Source: Alphaproteobacteria bacterium (GTDB lineage: Bacteria > Pseudomonadota > Alphaproteobacteria > Rs-D84). From it: a stretch of DNA of 45,784 nucleotides. A model generated the notes under the pieces. The model did no database searches, was not told where the DNA came from, and saw nothing but the letters and a program-made list of their open reading frames with translations. The stretch spans positions 1 through 45,784 of the forward strand of contig JAGBHZ010000008.1 of assembly GCA_017935245.1 (NCBI GenBank), in the 5' to 3' direction. The position numbers were made by a program, and so were the translations under genes. This document shows, in pieces, positions 27,301 to 35,075 of this stretch (positions within the stretch are counted from its first letter, which is position 1; the number at the start of each line of letters is the position of its first letter).

Positions 27301-30300
27301 CGTGTCATTCACATGCAACCATGGTACAACATTTACGTTGCCGGCGTGGGGAAATGGGAATGCGTTGACGCGGACCAAAATGGTGTTCACAGGTTGGTCT
27401 GTATCCGGTACGGTTACATGTAATTCAACCAAGACTATCACGGCACAATGGGCAACACCAACATGTAACGCCGGCACGGGTGTTGCAACAACATCACTGA
27501 ATAGTGTCAGCAGTAACAAGCCCGTATGTAATCGCAGCAGTAAATGTGGATATTATTGTTCTGCGACACAGACGGGAACGGCGGGGGCAACATCATTGAA
27601 CACGACATGTACCAAGACAAGTGCGGGGTACTATGCCGCGGCCGGCGCAACCAGCCAGACACAAGCAGCCGCCGGGTACTATGCAGCGGCCGGCGCATGC
27701 GAACAGACCAAGATTAAAGCAGGATGCTATTCAACCGGCAATGGGTCCAGTGTCGAATGTCCAAATTCATGCCCGACGGTTGAAACCGGATGGACAATGA
27801 GCACCACAACCGGCCTGACCGCGATTACGCAGTGTACAGAAACAACAACACCATCAGCCAGTGGTAGCCCAATCGCAAGTGTTTGTTCCGCCGGTACATT
27901 GACCAAAACGGCAACCACATCCGGCACATGGGGCACCGCCACGGCCAGTGGCCTGAACGCAACGGCGGGATACTATGTAAATGGTACAACATGTTCGGCA
28001 TGCGGTGGCAGTAACTATTACTGTCCGGGGGGAACAACCGCGCGCAAGACGGTTAATACGGGTTATTACTCAACCGGTGGATCATCCACAACACGTACTG
28101 GCCAGACCAAGTGCGAAGCGGGTAACTATTGCAGCAGTGGTGTAATATATCCGTGTTCTGGAACAAACCAGTGGCAACCCGACGCCGGTCAGACATCGTG
28201 CGACACGGTAACAGATGGTATGTATAAATCTAATAACTATACATTACAAAACTGTGGTACGGGGTACTATTGTAAATCGGGTGTTCAAACCCAATGCCCA
28301 AATGGTGGGACAACGGCGTCCGCCACGGCCAGTGTGATTGGTTCGTGCTATAAGACGGGATTACCTTTGTCCGTCAGCAATGGTGCGGGAACACAACGTT
28401 GCTTCTATACCAGTGGCTTGGGGACCAGTGCCGTTTACGACAGCAGCTGTGATACCAAGACGGTTACATCATGTAATGCAAAATATTATCGTGCAAATGC
28501 GTCTGATTTAATATGTACAACGGTTGGTACGGGACATTATTCGGCGGCGGGTTCACTGACACGCAGCGCATGCCCAACCGCGGATTCCGGGTGGACGGTA
28601 ACATCACCGGCGGGTGCAACAGTCAGTGATTGCTATGAAACCAAAACCGGCAGCGCGATTAGTGCTTACTGTGATGGCGGGGTTCTGAAACGCGCGGCAT
28701 CCAGCACGTCGGCGTACAGTTCAACGGTTTCAATCGCAACAGCATTAAATGCAGTAACGGGCGCAATCGTCAACGGCCAAACATGTACCCAGTGCAGCGC
28801 CGGAACATACAGCGCTGGCGACAAGGCAACAACATGTTCATCAATATCGGCCGGTTGTTATGGCGGTGCGGGGTCTGGGACATCATGCCCGAACCAGTGC
28901 ACGGCCGGTACATATCGTTCATCCACGGGCGGAAAAACCCAATCAGATTGTTCAAACGTAACCGCGGGTTGTTATGGCGCGGCCGGCGCAACAGAATCAT
29001 GTCCGGCATACTGTGCGGCAAACACCTACTCTAACGCAGGGGCAAGCAGCTGTACGGCATGTCCAACAGACTATAAGAACAGTGGTAATTCTGCGGCGGC
29101 CCACGCGGGTAGCGCAAGCTGTATAATCACAGTAAATGGTGGTTACTATATCGGTACAGCCGGTGATAACAGCGGCAACTGGGATAAATGTGCAGGCGGT
29201 ACATATAAAGCACAACACACCGTAGCATATGGTTCAACGTCAAGCTGTACATCAGCATCCAAGGGGTACTATGTGGGCACAACGGGTGCAAGTAGCCAAA
29301 CAGCTTGTCCATTGGGGGCATACACTAATGCAACCGGACAAAACACATGTGTCCCATGCCAAAACGGTACAACAACGTCCGGTTCAGGCCAGACCAGCTG
29401 TAACGCAACATGTGAAAATAGCAACAATGTTACTTCATGGGCAACCGCATCAATGTCGAATAATAATGTTATAAATCTGTGTAAGGTAAGCGGGTGTAAT
29501 GAAGATACATATTATACCGCAATGATTGAAACCGGGTATCAAAACACATGTACTGCGTGTGGCGAACACTCAACAAATCCGGAAAACAACACTTTGCCGG
29601 TGTGCGCATGTGAGTTAGGACATACCAAAGACGCAACCGTTGGTGGCGCAACAACATCAATTACGGGATGTCAATTAATAACTGGGATTAAATGTAGTTC
29701 TGGTTACTATTTGCCAGCCCAGGCAACGGCGTGTGAACTGTGTGACCCAGGACATTATTGCCCAAATGACACCGACTATTCTTGGAGCACGAATATCCAA
29801 GGTCGCATTGAATGTGAGCCAGGTACATACCAGCCAAATAAGGGAAAGACGTCTTGTACCGAGGCAAGCGCTGGGTACTATGTATCAGGAACCGCACAAA
29901 CCGGCCAAACACTGTGTACCGGTGCAACATATGCGGAAAATACCGGCCAGGAGTCGTGTACATCGTGTCCATCATCAAAATTTTATCCGGGCTTAGAGTT
30001 AGATTATTACCTGGATGAAACGGGCATACATTCAAGTCGTGAGGGATGCAGTGCAGTCTTTAGAAACATATCGATAGACAACGGTGCATTATCGGAAGCG
30101 TTATGTTTCTTGGATACAAATGGAGACTATGGAACGGCAAATGCCCTAAGAGGTACATGGGGGTGCGAATCACGCCAGCAATATTTGACGTGTGATGGTG
30201 GATATTACACGCCAATAACAACCCCACAGTTTGCGTATCCAACACTTCAAGAGATGGTCGCCAATACATGTACGGGTGTTGGTTCGGGATACTGGTCAGC

Positions 30301-30568
30301 AGCAGATAGTTTGACACGCACGACATGTGGAACAGGACTGGTGACATGTGGTTCAGGTGCGTGCGCGAACGAAGAAGACGACTGTGGACGGAAATTACAC
30401 GCGGGCGATGATGTGGTTTATCTGCGTAGCGCAAAGCGTGGGACCAAGGCACTGAATGTCAAGGTGGGCGACAAGACGTTCTATGGCGCGTTGAGCACAT
30501 CACTGACGGGTGCGTTAAAGGTCAAAGATGGTACAACAACATATTCGGTTGTTAATGATTACCAATAA
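24395..30568 (+). CDS. Giant secreted Cys-rich protein 3 (2057 aa)
   Basis: The GTG at 24395 is chosen because VGRMSRFLRV lines up with MGKIRKFLGF of giants 1 and 2 and follows an AGAGAAAAAG purine leader at the same spacing; an ATG three codons on is the alternative. The signal peptide ends near residue 25 (GNAFA). After a short Cys-rich head come TNFR/ephrin-receptor-like Cys repeats. A cysteine-free insert of about 240 residues lies at roughly 285-523, and two InlB B-type repeats at about 860-1020. A very long Cys-repeat stalk with many CxxGYYxAxG units follows to about residue 1980. The C-terminus (HAGDDVVYLRSAKRGTKAL to VVNDYQ) differs from giants 1 and 2 and is cysteine-free. Function unknown; a cell-surface role is likely. 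Confidence 0.88.
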   Translation: MGRMSRFLRVFAIIFGLFFVGNAFAAGYVCNDIKQYSSCNTGYYMTYNGVANTTPRVGNACTACQSGCTCANNVMTCEIAVTCSKGYYIAAGATTCSTQCESGYYCPGGTYTISGAGATSIMGRTGCPSGYGSSAAGSNEDYDCYLTTTPGKYIATANSSTQSTCEAGYYCPSDTVYYGSTGTRTSCGTGYTSAAGSDEASDCYGASYTCSAGYYLNGTSCKECTAGYFCPGGSLTYNGGINGRTACSSVSSAYSNSFAGAKSQYDCYMTCRAGTRVVTKGATSCNLTSNGAWATASHNVFYGQLSPTYFTPYPAILSTQTSATAHNIHANMSLESPNYFTGSLPAGRKVKGPTINASAIRITNTGTNAIYLSELGIYSEVAELDTDGRFRGMFHPYDSLLPGIITEFETSGTVNGAPYAVLDSELVPYISSYSYSGTILQGGSSLTVYFNAAESVAFVQAALQSTSTSQTATLNFVIELYDEDAGEWMTIFAPASYPTNQASLANNAPGLKAYMMSAYAPVYCDAGTYAGGRTVDMNNIEDVTGCTSCSSVSFTDSDSESCTIDNGTGARTKSRTCYRNDGPVGATLSTQCTGSSNCDSYTYDTCMVESCNSGYVPNDDNTECVPNIVSCGSGEQLNGISCEPCAAGYYCTGGDFTPNGGIQGRTACATGSYSSEGQSSCTICTAGTTTSSTGSSSCDVTCPGADGVYAWSTPSWSTDNTVSNVCVASSCNSGYYKNDNTCNSCAEDYPDFPYSNNRTTGGYGYCYRQCDVSDVDNSTSVSGIQYADGVGGGCEPESCEGGYYIDGDYCSSCPYSYPDSDGDSGEAYCYAACPSKTGYTLDGGRDYYDTDDTCSYIPNTYTVSFDANGGSGGQSSSVTATYDSDMPSISTTAPTRTGYTFMGWYDNADYTNGTQYYTAAGTSARTWNKTSNTTLYAGWEIISYTITISKNGGSGSLTVNGVTQTGTPNVSFTCNHGTTFTLPAWGNGNALTRTKMVFTGWSVSGTVTCNSTKTITAQWATPTCNAGTGVATTSLNSVSSNKPVCNRSSKCGYYCSATQTGTAGATSLNTTCTKTSAGYYAAAGATSQTQAAAGYYAAAGACEQTKIKAGCYSTGNGSSVECPNSCPTVETGWTMSTTTGLTAITQCTETTTPSASGSPIASVCSAGTLTKTATTSGTWGTATASGLNATAGYYVNGTTCSACGGSNYYCPGGTTARKTVNTGYYSTGGSSTTRTGQTKCEAGNYCSSGVIYPCSGTNQWQPDAGQTSCDTVTDGMYKSNNYTLQNCGTGYYCKSGVQTQCPNGGTTASATASVIGSCYKTGLPLSVSNGAGTQRCFYTSGLGTSAVYDSSCDTKTVTSCNAKYYRANASDLICTTVGTGHYSAAGSLTRSACPTADSGWTVTSPAGATVSDCYETKTGSAISAYCDGGVLKRAASSTSAYSSTVSIATALNAVTGAIVNGQTCTQCSAGTYSAGDKATTCSSISAGCYGGAGSGTSCPNQCTAGTYRSSTGGKTQSDCSNVTAGCYGAAGATESCPAYCAANTYSNAGASSCTACPTDYKNSGNSAAAHAGSASCIITVNGGYYIGTAGDNSGNWDKCAGGTYKAQHTVAYGSTSSCTSASKGYYVGTTGASSQTACPLGAYTNATGQNTCVPCQNGTTTSGSGQTSCNATCENSNNVTSWATASMSNNNVINLCKVSGCNEDTYYTAMIETGYQNTCTACGEHSTNPENNTLPVCACELGHTKDATVGGATTSITGCQLITGIKCSSGYYLPAQATACELCDPGHYCPNDTDYSWSTNIQGRIECEPGTYQPNKGKTSCTEASAGYYVSGTAQTGQTLCTGATYAENTGQESCTSCPSSKFYPGLELDYYLDETGIHSSREGCSAVFRNISIDNGALSEALCFLDTNGDYGTANALRGTWGCESRQQYLTCDGGYYTPITTPQFAYPTLQEMVANTCTGVGSGYWSAADSLTRTTCGTGLVTCGSGACANEEDDCGRKLHAGDDVVYLRSAKRGTKALNVKVGDKTFYGALSTSLTGALKVKDGTTTYSVVNDYQ
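25245..25965 (+). other. Cysteine-free inserted domain in giant protein 3
   Basis: About 240 residues with no cysteine, flanked on both sides by Cys-rich repeats. It contains NASAIRITNTGTNAIYLSEL and a later region of regular alternating beta pattern (LNFVIELYDEDAGEWMTIF). The first half recalls discoidin-like or other carbohydrate-binding beta-sandwiches by pattern only. It is probably the ligand-binding head on a Cys-rich stalk; that is inference. Confidence 0.5.
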
Positions 30569-30591
30569 TAATCACAGTTTAGGAAGGAAAT

Positions 30592-30617
30592 AAAAACCCC
30601 GAGCAATCGGGGTTTTT
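30592..30617 (+). terminator. Intrinsic terminator of giant gene 3
   Basis: AAAAACCCCGA pairs with TCGGGGTTTTT around a GCAA tetraloop: an 11-bp stem, 24 bases after the stop. It is symmetrical, so it could act in both directions. Confidence 0.85.
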
Positions 30618-30620
30618 ATT

Positions 30621-31160
30621 TAAAGTTCAGAGTGCAATTGTGGAATACATGAATACCACGATAAATAAAAGTTTAGTGGGACCCACTCATTGTCATCGCG
30701 AGGGTGTGAAACACCCGTGGCGATCCAGTAAATAGAAACAAATAGGAATACATAAAACTGGATTGCCACGCCTGCGCTTTGCTTGGCTCGCAATGACAAC
30801 CCCCGTTGTCATTCCGGGGCTTGACCCCGGAATCCAGGTGTAGGTAAATAAAAAGGAAAAACAAGACCTGGGTCCCGTGGTCAAGCCACGGGATGACAAA
30901 ATTTTTACAAAATTTTGTTAGGACTTACTTCTATAAACTTTTATTTATCGTGGTATTAATGTATTCCATATTTGAACTTTGCACTATGCACTTTGAACTT
31001 TGATTTAAACTTTTATTTATTGCTAAATTACCACTACCCCGGCACTGCGTGCCACCCCTTCGCCAGACGAAGGGGATTATCCCGCTAAACTTTTATTTAT
31101 CTAAGTATTAATTAATAAAATCCACAATTGCACTTTGAACTCTGCACTTTGAACTTTAAC
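30621..31160. repeat. Nested palindromic intergenic repeat cluster (no gene)
   Basis: An AT-rich arm of about 50-55 bp at 30621-30675 recurs inverted at 30934-30981 and again, more divergent, at 31086-31140. Between the first two arms lie two palindromic pairs. One is 30690-30728 (TTGTCATCGCGAG to CGATCCAGT) facing 30757-30799 (ACTGGATTGCCACG to AATGACAA). The other is 30805-30839 (GTTGTCATTCCGGGG to AATCCAGGT) facing 30866-30900 (ACCTGGGTCCCGTGG to GGATGACAA). A further 8-bp hairpin, CCCCTTCG/CGAAGGGG, is at 31055-31075. Such CGATCCAG/GGAATCCAGG repeats are widespread in proteobacterial intergenic DNA and yield spurious short ORFs. The whole could be a MITE-like element nested with REP-like repeats. 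Confidence 0.8.
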
Positions 31161-31186
31161 AAAAATCCCCCAAACGGGGGATTTTT
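31161..31186 (-). terminator. Intrinsic terminator of the XRE regulator gene
   Basis: AAAAATCCCCC/GGGGGATTTTT with AAAC loop, 21 bases beyond the minus-strand stop. On the minus strand the stem ends in five T. Confidence 0.8.
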
Positions 31187-31206
31187 ATATAGCCGTCTGG
31201 TATGCC

Positions 31207-31623
31207 CTATTCTGGACTGTTCATTGTGCGCAACATTTGCATTACCGCATCACGTTTGCCAGGGGACAATTTCCAATACAATTTTATCAATTCCAATGAT
31301 TCGGTCTTGGACATCGGATCATCGTTTGTCTGGGCCGATATGCGTGGCGATTGGGATCGTGTTGACTTGTTTTCATCTGGTAAATTACCCGGCAAGCCCA
31401 TAAAGAAAAATGATACAGGTGTGTCCATCGCCAACCCAATTTCAAACAGACGCGATGCCGCAACACGATTGCCGGCGGCCTCGTACTTCTGAATCTGTTG
31501 AAATGTGATGCCGCATGTGCTGGCCAAATCTTTCTGGGACAGACCAAGCATGTTGCGTCGCAACTGAATACGACGGCCGATATGTTCATCAATATATGTC
31601 GGATTAAATGGTTTGCCAGCCAT
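31207..31623 (-). CDS. XRE-family helix-turn-helix transcriptional regulator
   Basis: 138 residues from the ATG at 31623, which has an AGGAGA ribosome binding site. Longer in-frame starts overlap the gpmI promoter and coding region and are rejected. The HTH spans about residues 19-73 (RRIQLRRNMLGLSQKDLAST, then TFQQIQKYEAAGNRVAASRL), followed by PVSFFF. This is the layout of the small alphaproteobacterial XRE regulators with an N-terminal HTH and a C-terminal helical tail (LIKLYWKLSPGKRDAVMQML). It is divergent from gpmI, with a shared 132-bp intergenic region, and might autoregulate. Targets unknown. Confidence 0.88.
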   Translation of the reverse strand: MAGKPFNPTYIDEHIGRRIQLRRNMLGLSQKDLASTCGITFQQIQKYEAAGNRVAASRLFEIGLAMDTPVSFFFMGLPGNLPDENKSTRSQSPRISAQTNDDPMSKTESLELIKLYWKLSPGKRDAVMQMLRTMNSPE

Positions 31624-31694
31624 AGTGTTTTCTCCTGCCTTGAATAATAATTTAAGATTCATATCCTTGTTCTTGTATTTTGATAAAAATTCTG

Positions 31695-31723
31695 TTCTTT
31701 TGCAATCAAAAAACAGGTATAAT
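31695..31723 (+). promoter_or_regulatory. gpmI promoter
   Basis: A perfect TATAAT at 31718-31723 lies 32 bp before the gpmI ATG. The -35 at 17-bp spacing (TTCTTT, 31695-31700) is poor. Confidence 0.5.
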
Positions 31724-31755
31724 GCATTAAAATAATAAAAGATATAGGAAAGATT

Positions 31756-33231
31756 ATGAAAAAACCATTGCTTCTTTGTATTATGGATGGGGTTGGCATC
31801 AATGAAAGTACAGATAACAACGCAATTGCAGCGGCAAATATGCCATTTTTTGATGGCCTTTTGAAAAAATATCCGCATGCAAAACTCAATGCCAGTGGAC
31901 CGGCCGTTGGGTTACCCGATGGAACAATGGGAAATTCAGAGGTGGGACATATCACAATCGGTGCAGGACGCGTGGTCAATCAGTTCCTGCGACGGTTCCA
32001 GATTGAAGACTGGGGGAAAAATGTGGCACTGAATTCATTTGTTGCCGATGTTAAATCAACGGGTGGAATTGTTCATGTTGCGGGCCTGATGAGTGATGGT
32101 CGTGTTCATGCCGATATTAATGATATTCTGGTTATTGTAAAATACGTTATTGATGCGGGGTTGCGTGTATGCGTGCACTTTATCGCCGACGGTCGCGATA
32201 CACCGCCAAAATCAGCCCAGCAATTTATTGATTTAATTCGCGATAAATTGGCGCCAGATTTCAATAGTGGTCGCGCGTTTTGGGGGACGTTGTCGGGGCG
32301 GTACTATGCCATGGACCGAAATAATAACACAGAACGCACGGCGCGCGCATTTGACGCAATCGCAAATGCAAAATCTGAATACAATGCCCCAACAATTGAT
32401 GCGGCATTAAATGATGCATATGCACGTGGTGAATCAGATGAATTTATTAAACCAACCGTCATTGATGGCGACGCGCCAATATCAAACAAAGACGGGTTTA
32501 TATTTGCCAACTATCGCAGTGATCGCGCACGCCAAATTATGCGTGAAATTATAAAAACGGGCGCACGGATATTATGCTTTTCACAATATGGCGAAGGTTT
32601 GAACGATGTTTGCCCGGCACTGATTGATGATGTGGTGGTTGAAAACACACTGGGCGATGTGTTGGCGGCGCATGGTTTGTCGCAACTGCGAATCGCTGAG
32701 ACAGAAAAATACAATCACGTTACATATTTTATGGATGCCGAACGTAATATTGACTATGTGGGCGGTAAAAAGATTTTAATCCCATCGCCCGATATCGCAA
32801 CATTTGATTTAAAACCAGAAATGTCCGCAGTTGAAATCACAGATGCATTGTTGCCAATTCTGGGGGAATATGATGTGGTGATTTTGAACTTTGCAAATGG
32901 CGACATGGTTGGGCACACGGGAAATATGGATGCAGCCATCCGCGCGATGGAAACACTGGACGCCCAATTGGCGCGAATTGTGCCGGCGGTTCTGAAATTA
33001 GATGGCACAATTCTGATTACGGCCGATCATGGTAACGCAGAACAAATGTGGGATAATGAAAATAATGGCCCATGGACGGCACATACAACAAATCCAGTGA
33101 ATTTAATCGTTGTATCAAATAATCCGCCGGCAAATGTGCATGACGGTGGGCTAAGCGATATTGCGCCAACAATGCTGAAAATCCTGGGGATAAAACAGCC
33201 AGACGATATGACGGGTAAATCGTTGATATAA
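31756..33231 (+). CDS. gpmI: 2,3-bisphosphoglycerate-independent phosphoglycerate mutase
   Basis: 491 residues, alkaline-phosphatase superfamily. It interconverts 3- and 2-phosphoglycerate in glycolysis using two Mn ions, in the cytoplasm. MDGVG (D11) supplies a metal ligand, NSEVGH holds the phosphorylated serine (S61), ADGRDTPP is the substrate-binding motif, NYRSDRARQI follows, and the C-terminal metal ligands are in NGDMVGHTG and TADHGNAE. Full length and intact. It ends 2 bp from the convergent tadA stop. Confidence 0.96.
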   Translation: MKKPLLLCIMDGVGINESTDNNAIAAANMPFFDGLLKKYPHAKLNASGPAVGLPDGTMGNSEVGHITIGAGRVVNQFLRRFQIEDWGKNVALNSFVADVKSTGGIVHVAGLMSDGRVHADINDILVIVKYVIDAGLRVCVHFIADGRDTPPKSAQQFIDLIRDKLAPDFNSGRAFWGTLSGRYYAMDRNNNTERTARAFDAIANAKSEYNAPTIDAALNDAYARGESDEFIKPTVIDGDAPISNKDGFIFANYRSDRARQIMREIIKTGARILCFSQYGEGLNDVCPALIDDVVVENTLGDVLAAHGLSQLRIAETEKYNHVTYFMDAERNIDYVGGKKILIPSPDIATFDLKPEMSAVEITDALLPILGEYDVVILNFANGDMVGHTGNMDAAIRAMETLDAQLARIVPAVLKLDGTILITADHGNAEQMWDNENNGPWTAHTTNPVNLIVVSNNPPANVHDGGLSDIAPTMLKILGIKQPDDMTGKSLI

Positions 33232-33233
33232 AA

Positions 33234-33683
33234 CTAGGCCTTGGTACGGCGGGCACGGAAGAACGCGCGCAACATATGCGCAGATTCGTCCGCATATTCG
33301 GGCATATGATGTACGGACGGTTTCCATAAATGTTTATCGGTTTCATAAATTCGTGCGTTGGATGTAATGCCCCCGCCCTTTTCATCCGATGCGGCAAAAT
33401 ATACGTTTTTTATGCGGGCAAACGATATCGCGGTTGCACACATTGCACATGGTTCCAACGACACATAGATATCGCAATCGTCCAAGAATTTTACCCCCAG
33501 TTTTTTACACGCACGATTTATCGCAACAATTTCTGCATGCAGGGTTGGATTCTGTTTTAACTGAACCTGGTTTTCGCCACGTGCAATGATTTTTCCATCA
33601 CGAACAATCACGGCACCGATGGGAACATCGTCGTGATCGCGGGCACGGGCCGCCAAAATTAATGCTTGTTTCATAAAATTCAT
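33234..33683 (-). CDS. tadA: tRNA-specific adenosine deaminase TadA
   Basis: 149 residues. It deaminates A34 to inosine in tRNA-Arg(ACG); it is a zinc enzyme of the cytidine-deaminase fold. The HAE motif (H49, E51) and PCAMC (C79, C82) give the zinc ligands and proton shuttle. A second ATG at 33674 (MKQAL) is an alternative start that fits the family's usual N-terminus. The gene is divergent from rsmD with only 17 bp between the annotated ATGs. Confidence 0.93.
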   Translation of the reverse strand: MNFMKQALILAARARDHDDVPIGAVIVRDGKIIARGENQVQLKQNPTLHAEIVAINRACKKLGVKFLDDCDIYVSLEPCAMCATAISFARIKNVYFAASDEKGGGITSNARIYETDKHLWKPSVHHMPEYADESAHMLRAFFRARRTKA

Positions 33684-33700
33684 ACTTTATACTTTATCGT
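33684..33700. promoter_or_regulatory. 17-bp divergent tadA/rsmD start region with overlapping -10 elements
   Basis: TATACT at 33688-33693 sits 7 bases before the rsmD ATG. On the other strand GATAAA (33698-33693) and TATAAA (33691-33686) face the tadA starts. Transcripts from these would be leaderless or nearly so; neither gene has a Shine-Dalgarno sequence here. Confidence 0.4.
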
Positions 33701-34261
33701 ATGAATTCAAATTTGCAAATTATTTCGGGAAAGTACAAGGGGCGCAAGTTGCGCCGCCCGCCGGAAGCACGTCCAACTCAGAATCGCGCACGAATTGCGT
33801 TGTTTAATATGCTGGAATCTGGGATTATTGACCCGTATGCAAATATGACGATTTGGGATGCATTTGCAGGATCTGGGGCGTTTGGATTGGAATGCTTATC
33901 ACGTTATCCCAATGCGCAGATCGTGTTCACAGATGTCGCCCCAACATCAATCAAGACGATTCGTGATAATTTAAAAATGCTAAATATTGACGCACATGCA
34001 TCGGTGATTCCGGCAGACGCGGTTGGTAATGCAGAAAAATTTGGTCAAAATGCCGATTTAATATTTATTGATGCGCCGTATGATATGCCCGAATTGGGAC
34101 GCGTGCTGGTTGGACGCGTTGGTCGTGTGGCGCGACCGGGCACAATTTTGATTTGGGAACAAGAAGAAAAAAATGTAATTGCCCCAGATGAATCTATGTG
34201 GGAAATTCTGCGCGATAAAACATATGGCCGGGCAAGATTCTTGATTTTACAGAAAAAGTAA
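33701..34261 (+). CDS. rsmD: 16S rRNA (guanine966-N2)-methyltransferase RsmD
   Basis: 186 residues. It uses S-adenosylmethionine to methylate G966 of 16S rRNA in the assembled 30S subunit. The N-terminus IISGKYKGRKLRRP and RPTQNRARIALFNML are family signatures; motif I is DAFAGSGAFGLECLSR (about residues 49-64). The catalytic motif is IDAPYD, where most relatives have DPPY; one residue differs but the aromatic is kept. Length is normal. Confidence 0.92.
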   Translation: MNSNLQIISGKYKGRKLRRPPEARPTQNRARIALFNMLESGIIDPYANMTIWDAFAGSGAFGLECLSRYPNAQIVFTDVAPTSIKTIRDNLKMLNIDAHASVIPADAVGNAEKFGQNADLIFIDAPYDMPELGRVLVGRVGRVARPGTILIWEQEEKNVIAPDESMWEILRDKTYGRARFLILQKK

Positions 34262-34270
34262 TAAAAACAC

Positions 34271-34299
34271 TTGATTTTTTGGTTATTTTGGGTAATAAT
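34271..34299 (+). promoter_or_regulatory. rplY promoter
   Basis: TTGATT at 34271-34276 and TAATAAT at 34293-34299 (16-17 bp spacing). A leader of about 60 bases carries a possible small hairpin (CAGCACCC...GGCTGGG) and an AAAAGGATAT ribosome binding site. Confidence 0.45.
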
Positions 34300-34365
34300 G
34301 TCCCGCGCACAGCACCCTTGGAGGCTGGGCATCGTTAAACAAATGCTATATAAAAGGATATAAAA

Positions 34366-34977
34366 ATGGCAATTAATATTAATGCAGAAATTCGCGAACG
34401 TACCGGCAAGGGGGCCGCACGTAGCATCCGCAATAACAAAAATATTCCGGCTGTTATCTATGGCGAAAAGAAAGCCCCTGTTTCAATTGAATTGAATGGC
34501 CGTGAATTTGAAATGATGATTAAAACACCAGGATTGCGGACAAAATTGTTCCAAATCGCAACACCAAACGGCACAGAAGATGCAATGTTGATGGATATTC
34601 AATATCATCCAGTAACCGATATGGCGATTCATGCAGACTTTAAACGTATCGATGTTAAAAATCCGGTTAACGTTGTTGTTCCAGTCGAAGTTATCAATGC
34701 AGATACATCCAAGGGTTTAAAACTGGGTGGTACATTGAACTTTGCGGTGCGCAAGGTTGCATTGCGTGGTTTGGTTGATGTTATCCCAGAAAAAATCACA
34801 ATTGATTTATCAGATTTGACAATCGGTGATGTGGTTCACGGTACAGATTTGGTATTACCAAATGGTGTTGAACTGGGCCTGCACCAGGCGGAATTGGCGT
34901 TCGCAACAATCGGTGGTAAAATGCCGGCCGAAGAAGACGATAAAAAAGCCGCCGCAATCGCAGCAGCCAAGAAATAA
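34366..34977 (+). CDS. rplY: 50S ribosomal protein L25 (long, CTC-type)
   Basis: 203 residues: the N-terminal 5S-rRNA-binding L25 domain (about 1-95; RERTGKGAARSIRNNKNIPAVIYG, DIQYHPVTDMAIHADF) followed by the TL5/CTC C-terminal beta domain (about 96-185) and an Ala/Lys tail. It binds loop E of 5S rRNA in the large subunit. The long form is normal in alphaproteobacteria. Confidence 0.95.
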   Translation: MAININAEIRERTGKGAARSIRNNKNIPAVIYGEKKAPVSIELNGREFEMMIKTPGLRTKLFQIATPNGTEDAMLMDIQYHPVTDMAIHADFKRIDVKNPVNVVVPVEVINADTSKGLKLGGTLNFAVRKVALRGLVDVIPEKITIDLSDLTIGDVVHGTDLVLPNGVELGLHQAELAFATIGGKMPAEEDDKKAAAIAAAKK

Positions 34978-35000
34978 TTGTTTTCTTGAATTTATAAAAA

Positions 35001-35026
35001 CCCGCCAAATTGGCGGGCTTTTTTTT
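35001..35026 (+). terminator. Intrinsic terminator of rplY
   Basis: CCCGCC/GGCGGG with an AAATT loop, then C and eight T, 23 bases after the stop. Confidence 0.85.
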
Positions 35027-35075
35027 AGACTAAATATTCTGCAATAGGTGCTTTGACCACTGAATCTGCATGTTG

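Noticed and set aside
30673-30899. ORFs reading through the palindromic repeats
   Set aside because: Typical spurious peptides (HCEPSKAQAW, SSPGMTTG types) produced by REP-like repeats, not genes.
31207-31878. Longer 223-residue version of the XRE regulator
   Set aside because: It would overlap gpmI coding and promoter sequence; the ATG at 31623 has a good ribosome binding site and matches the family N-terminus.
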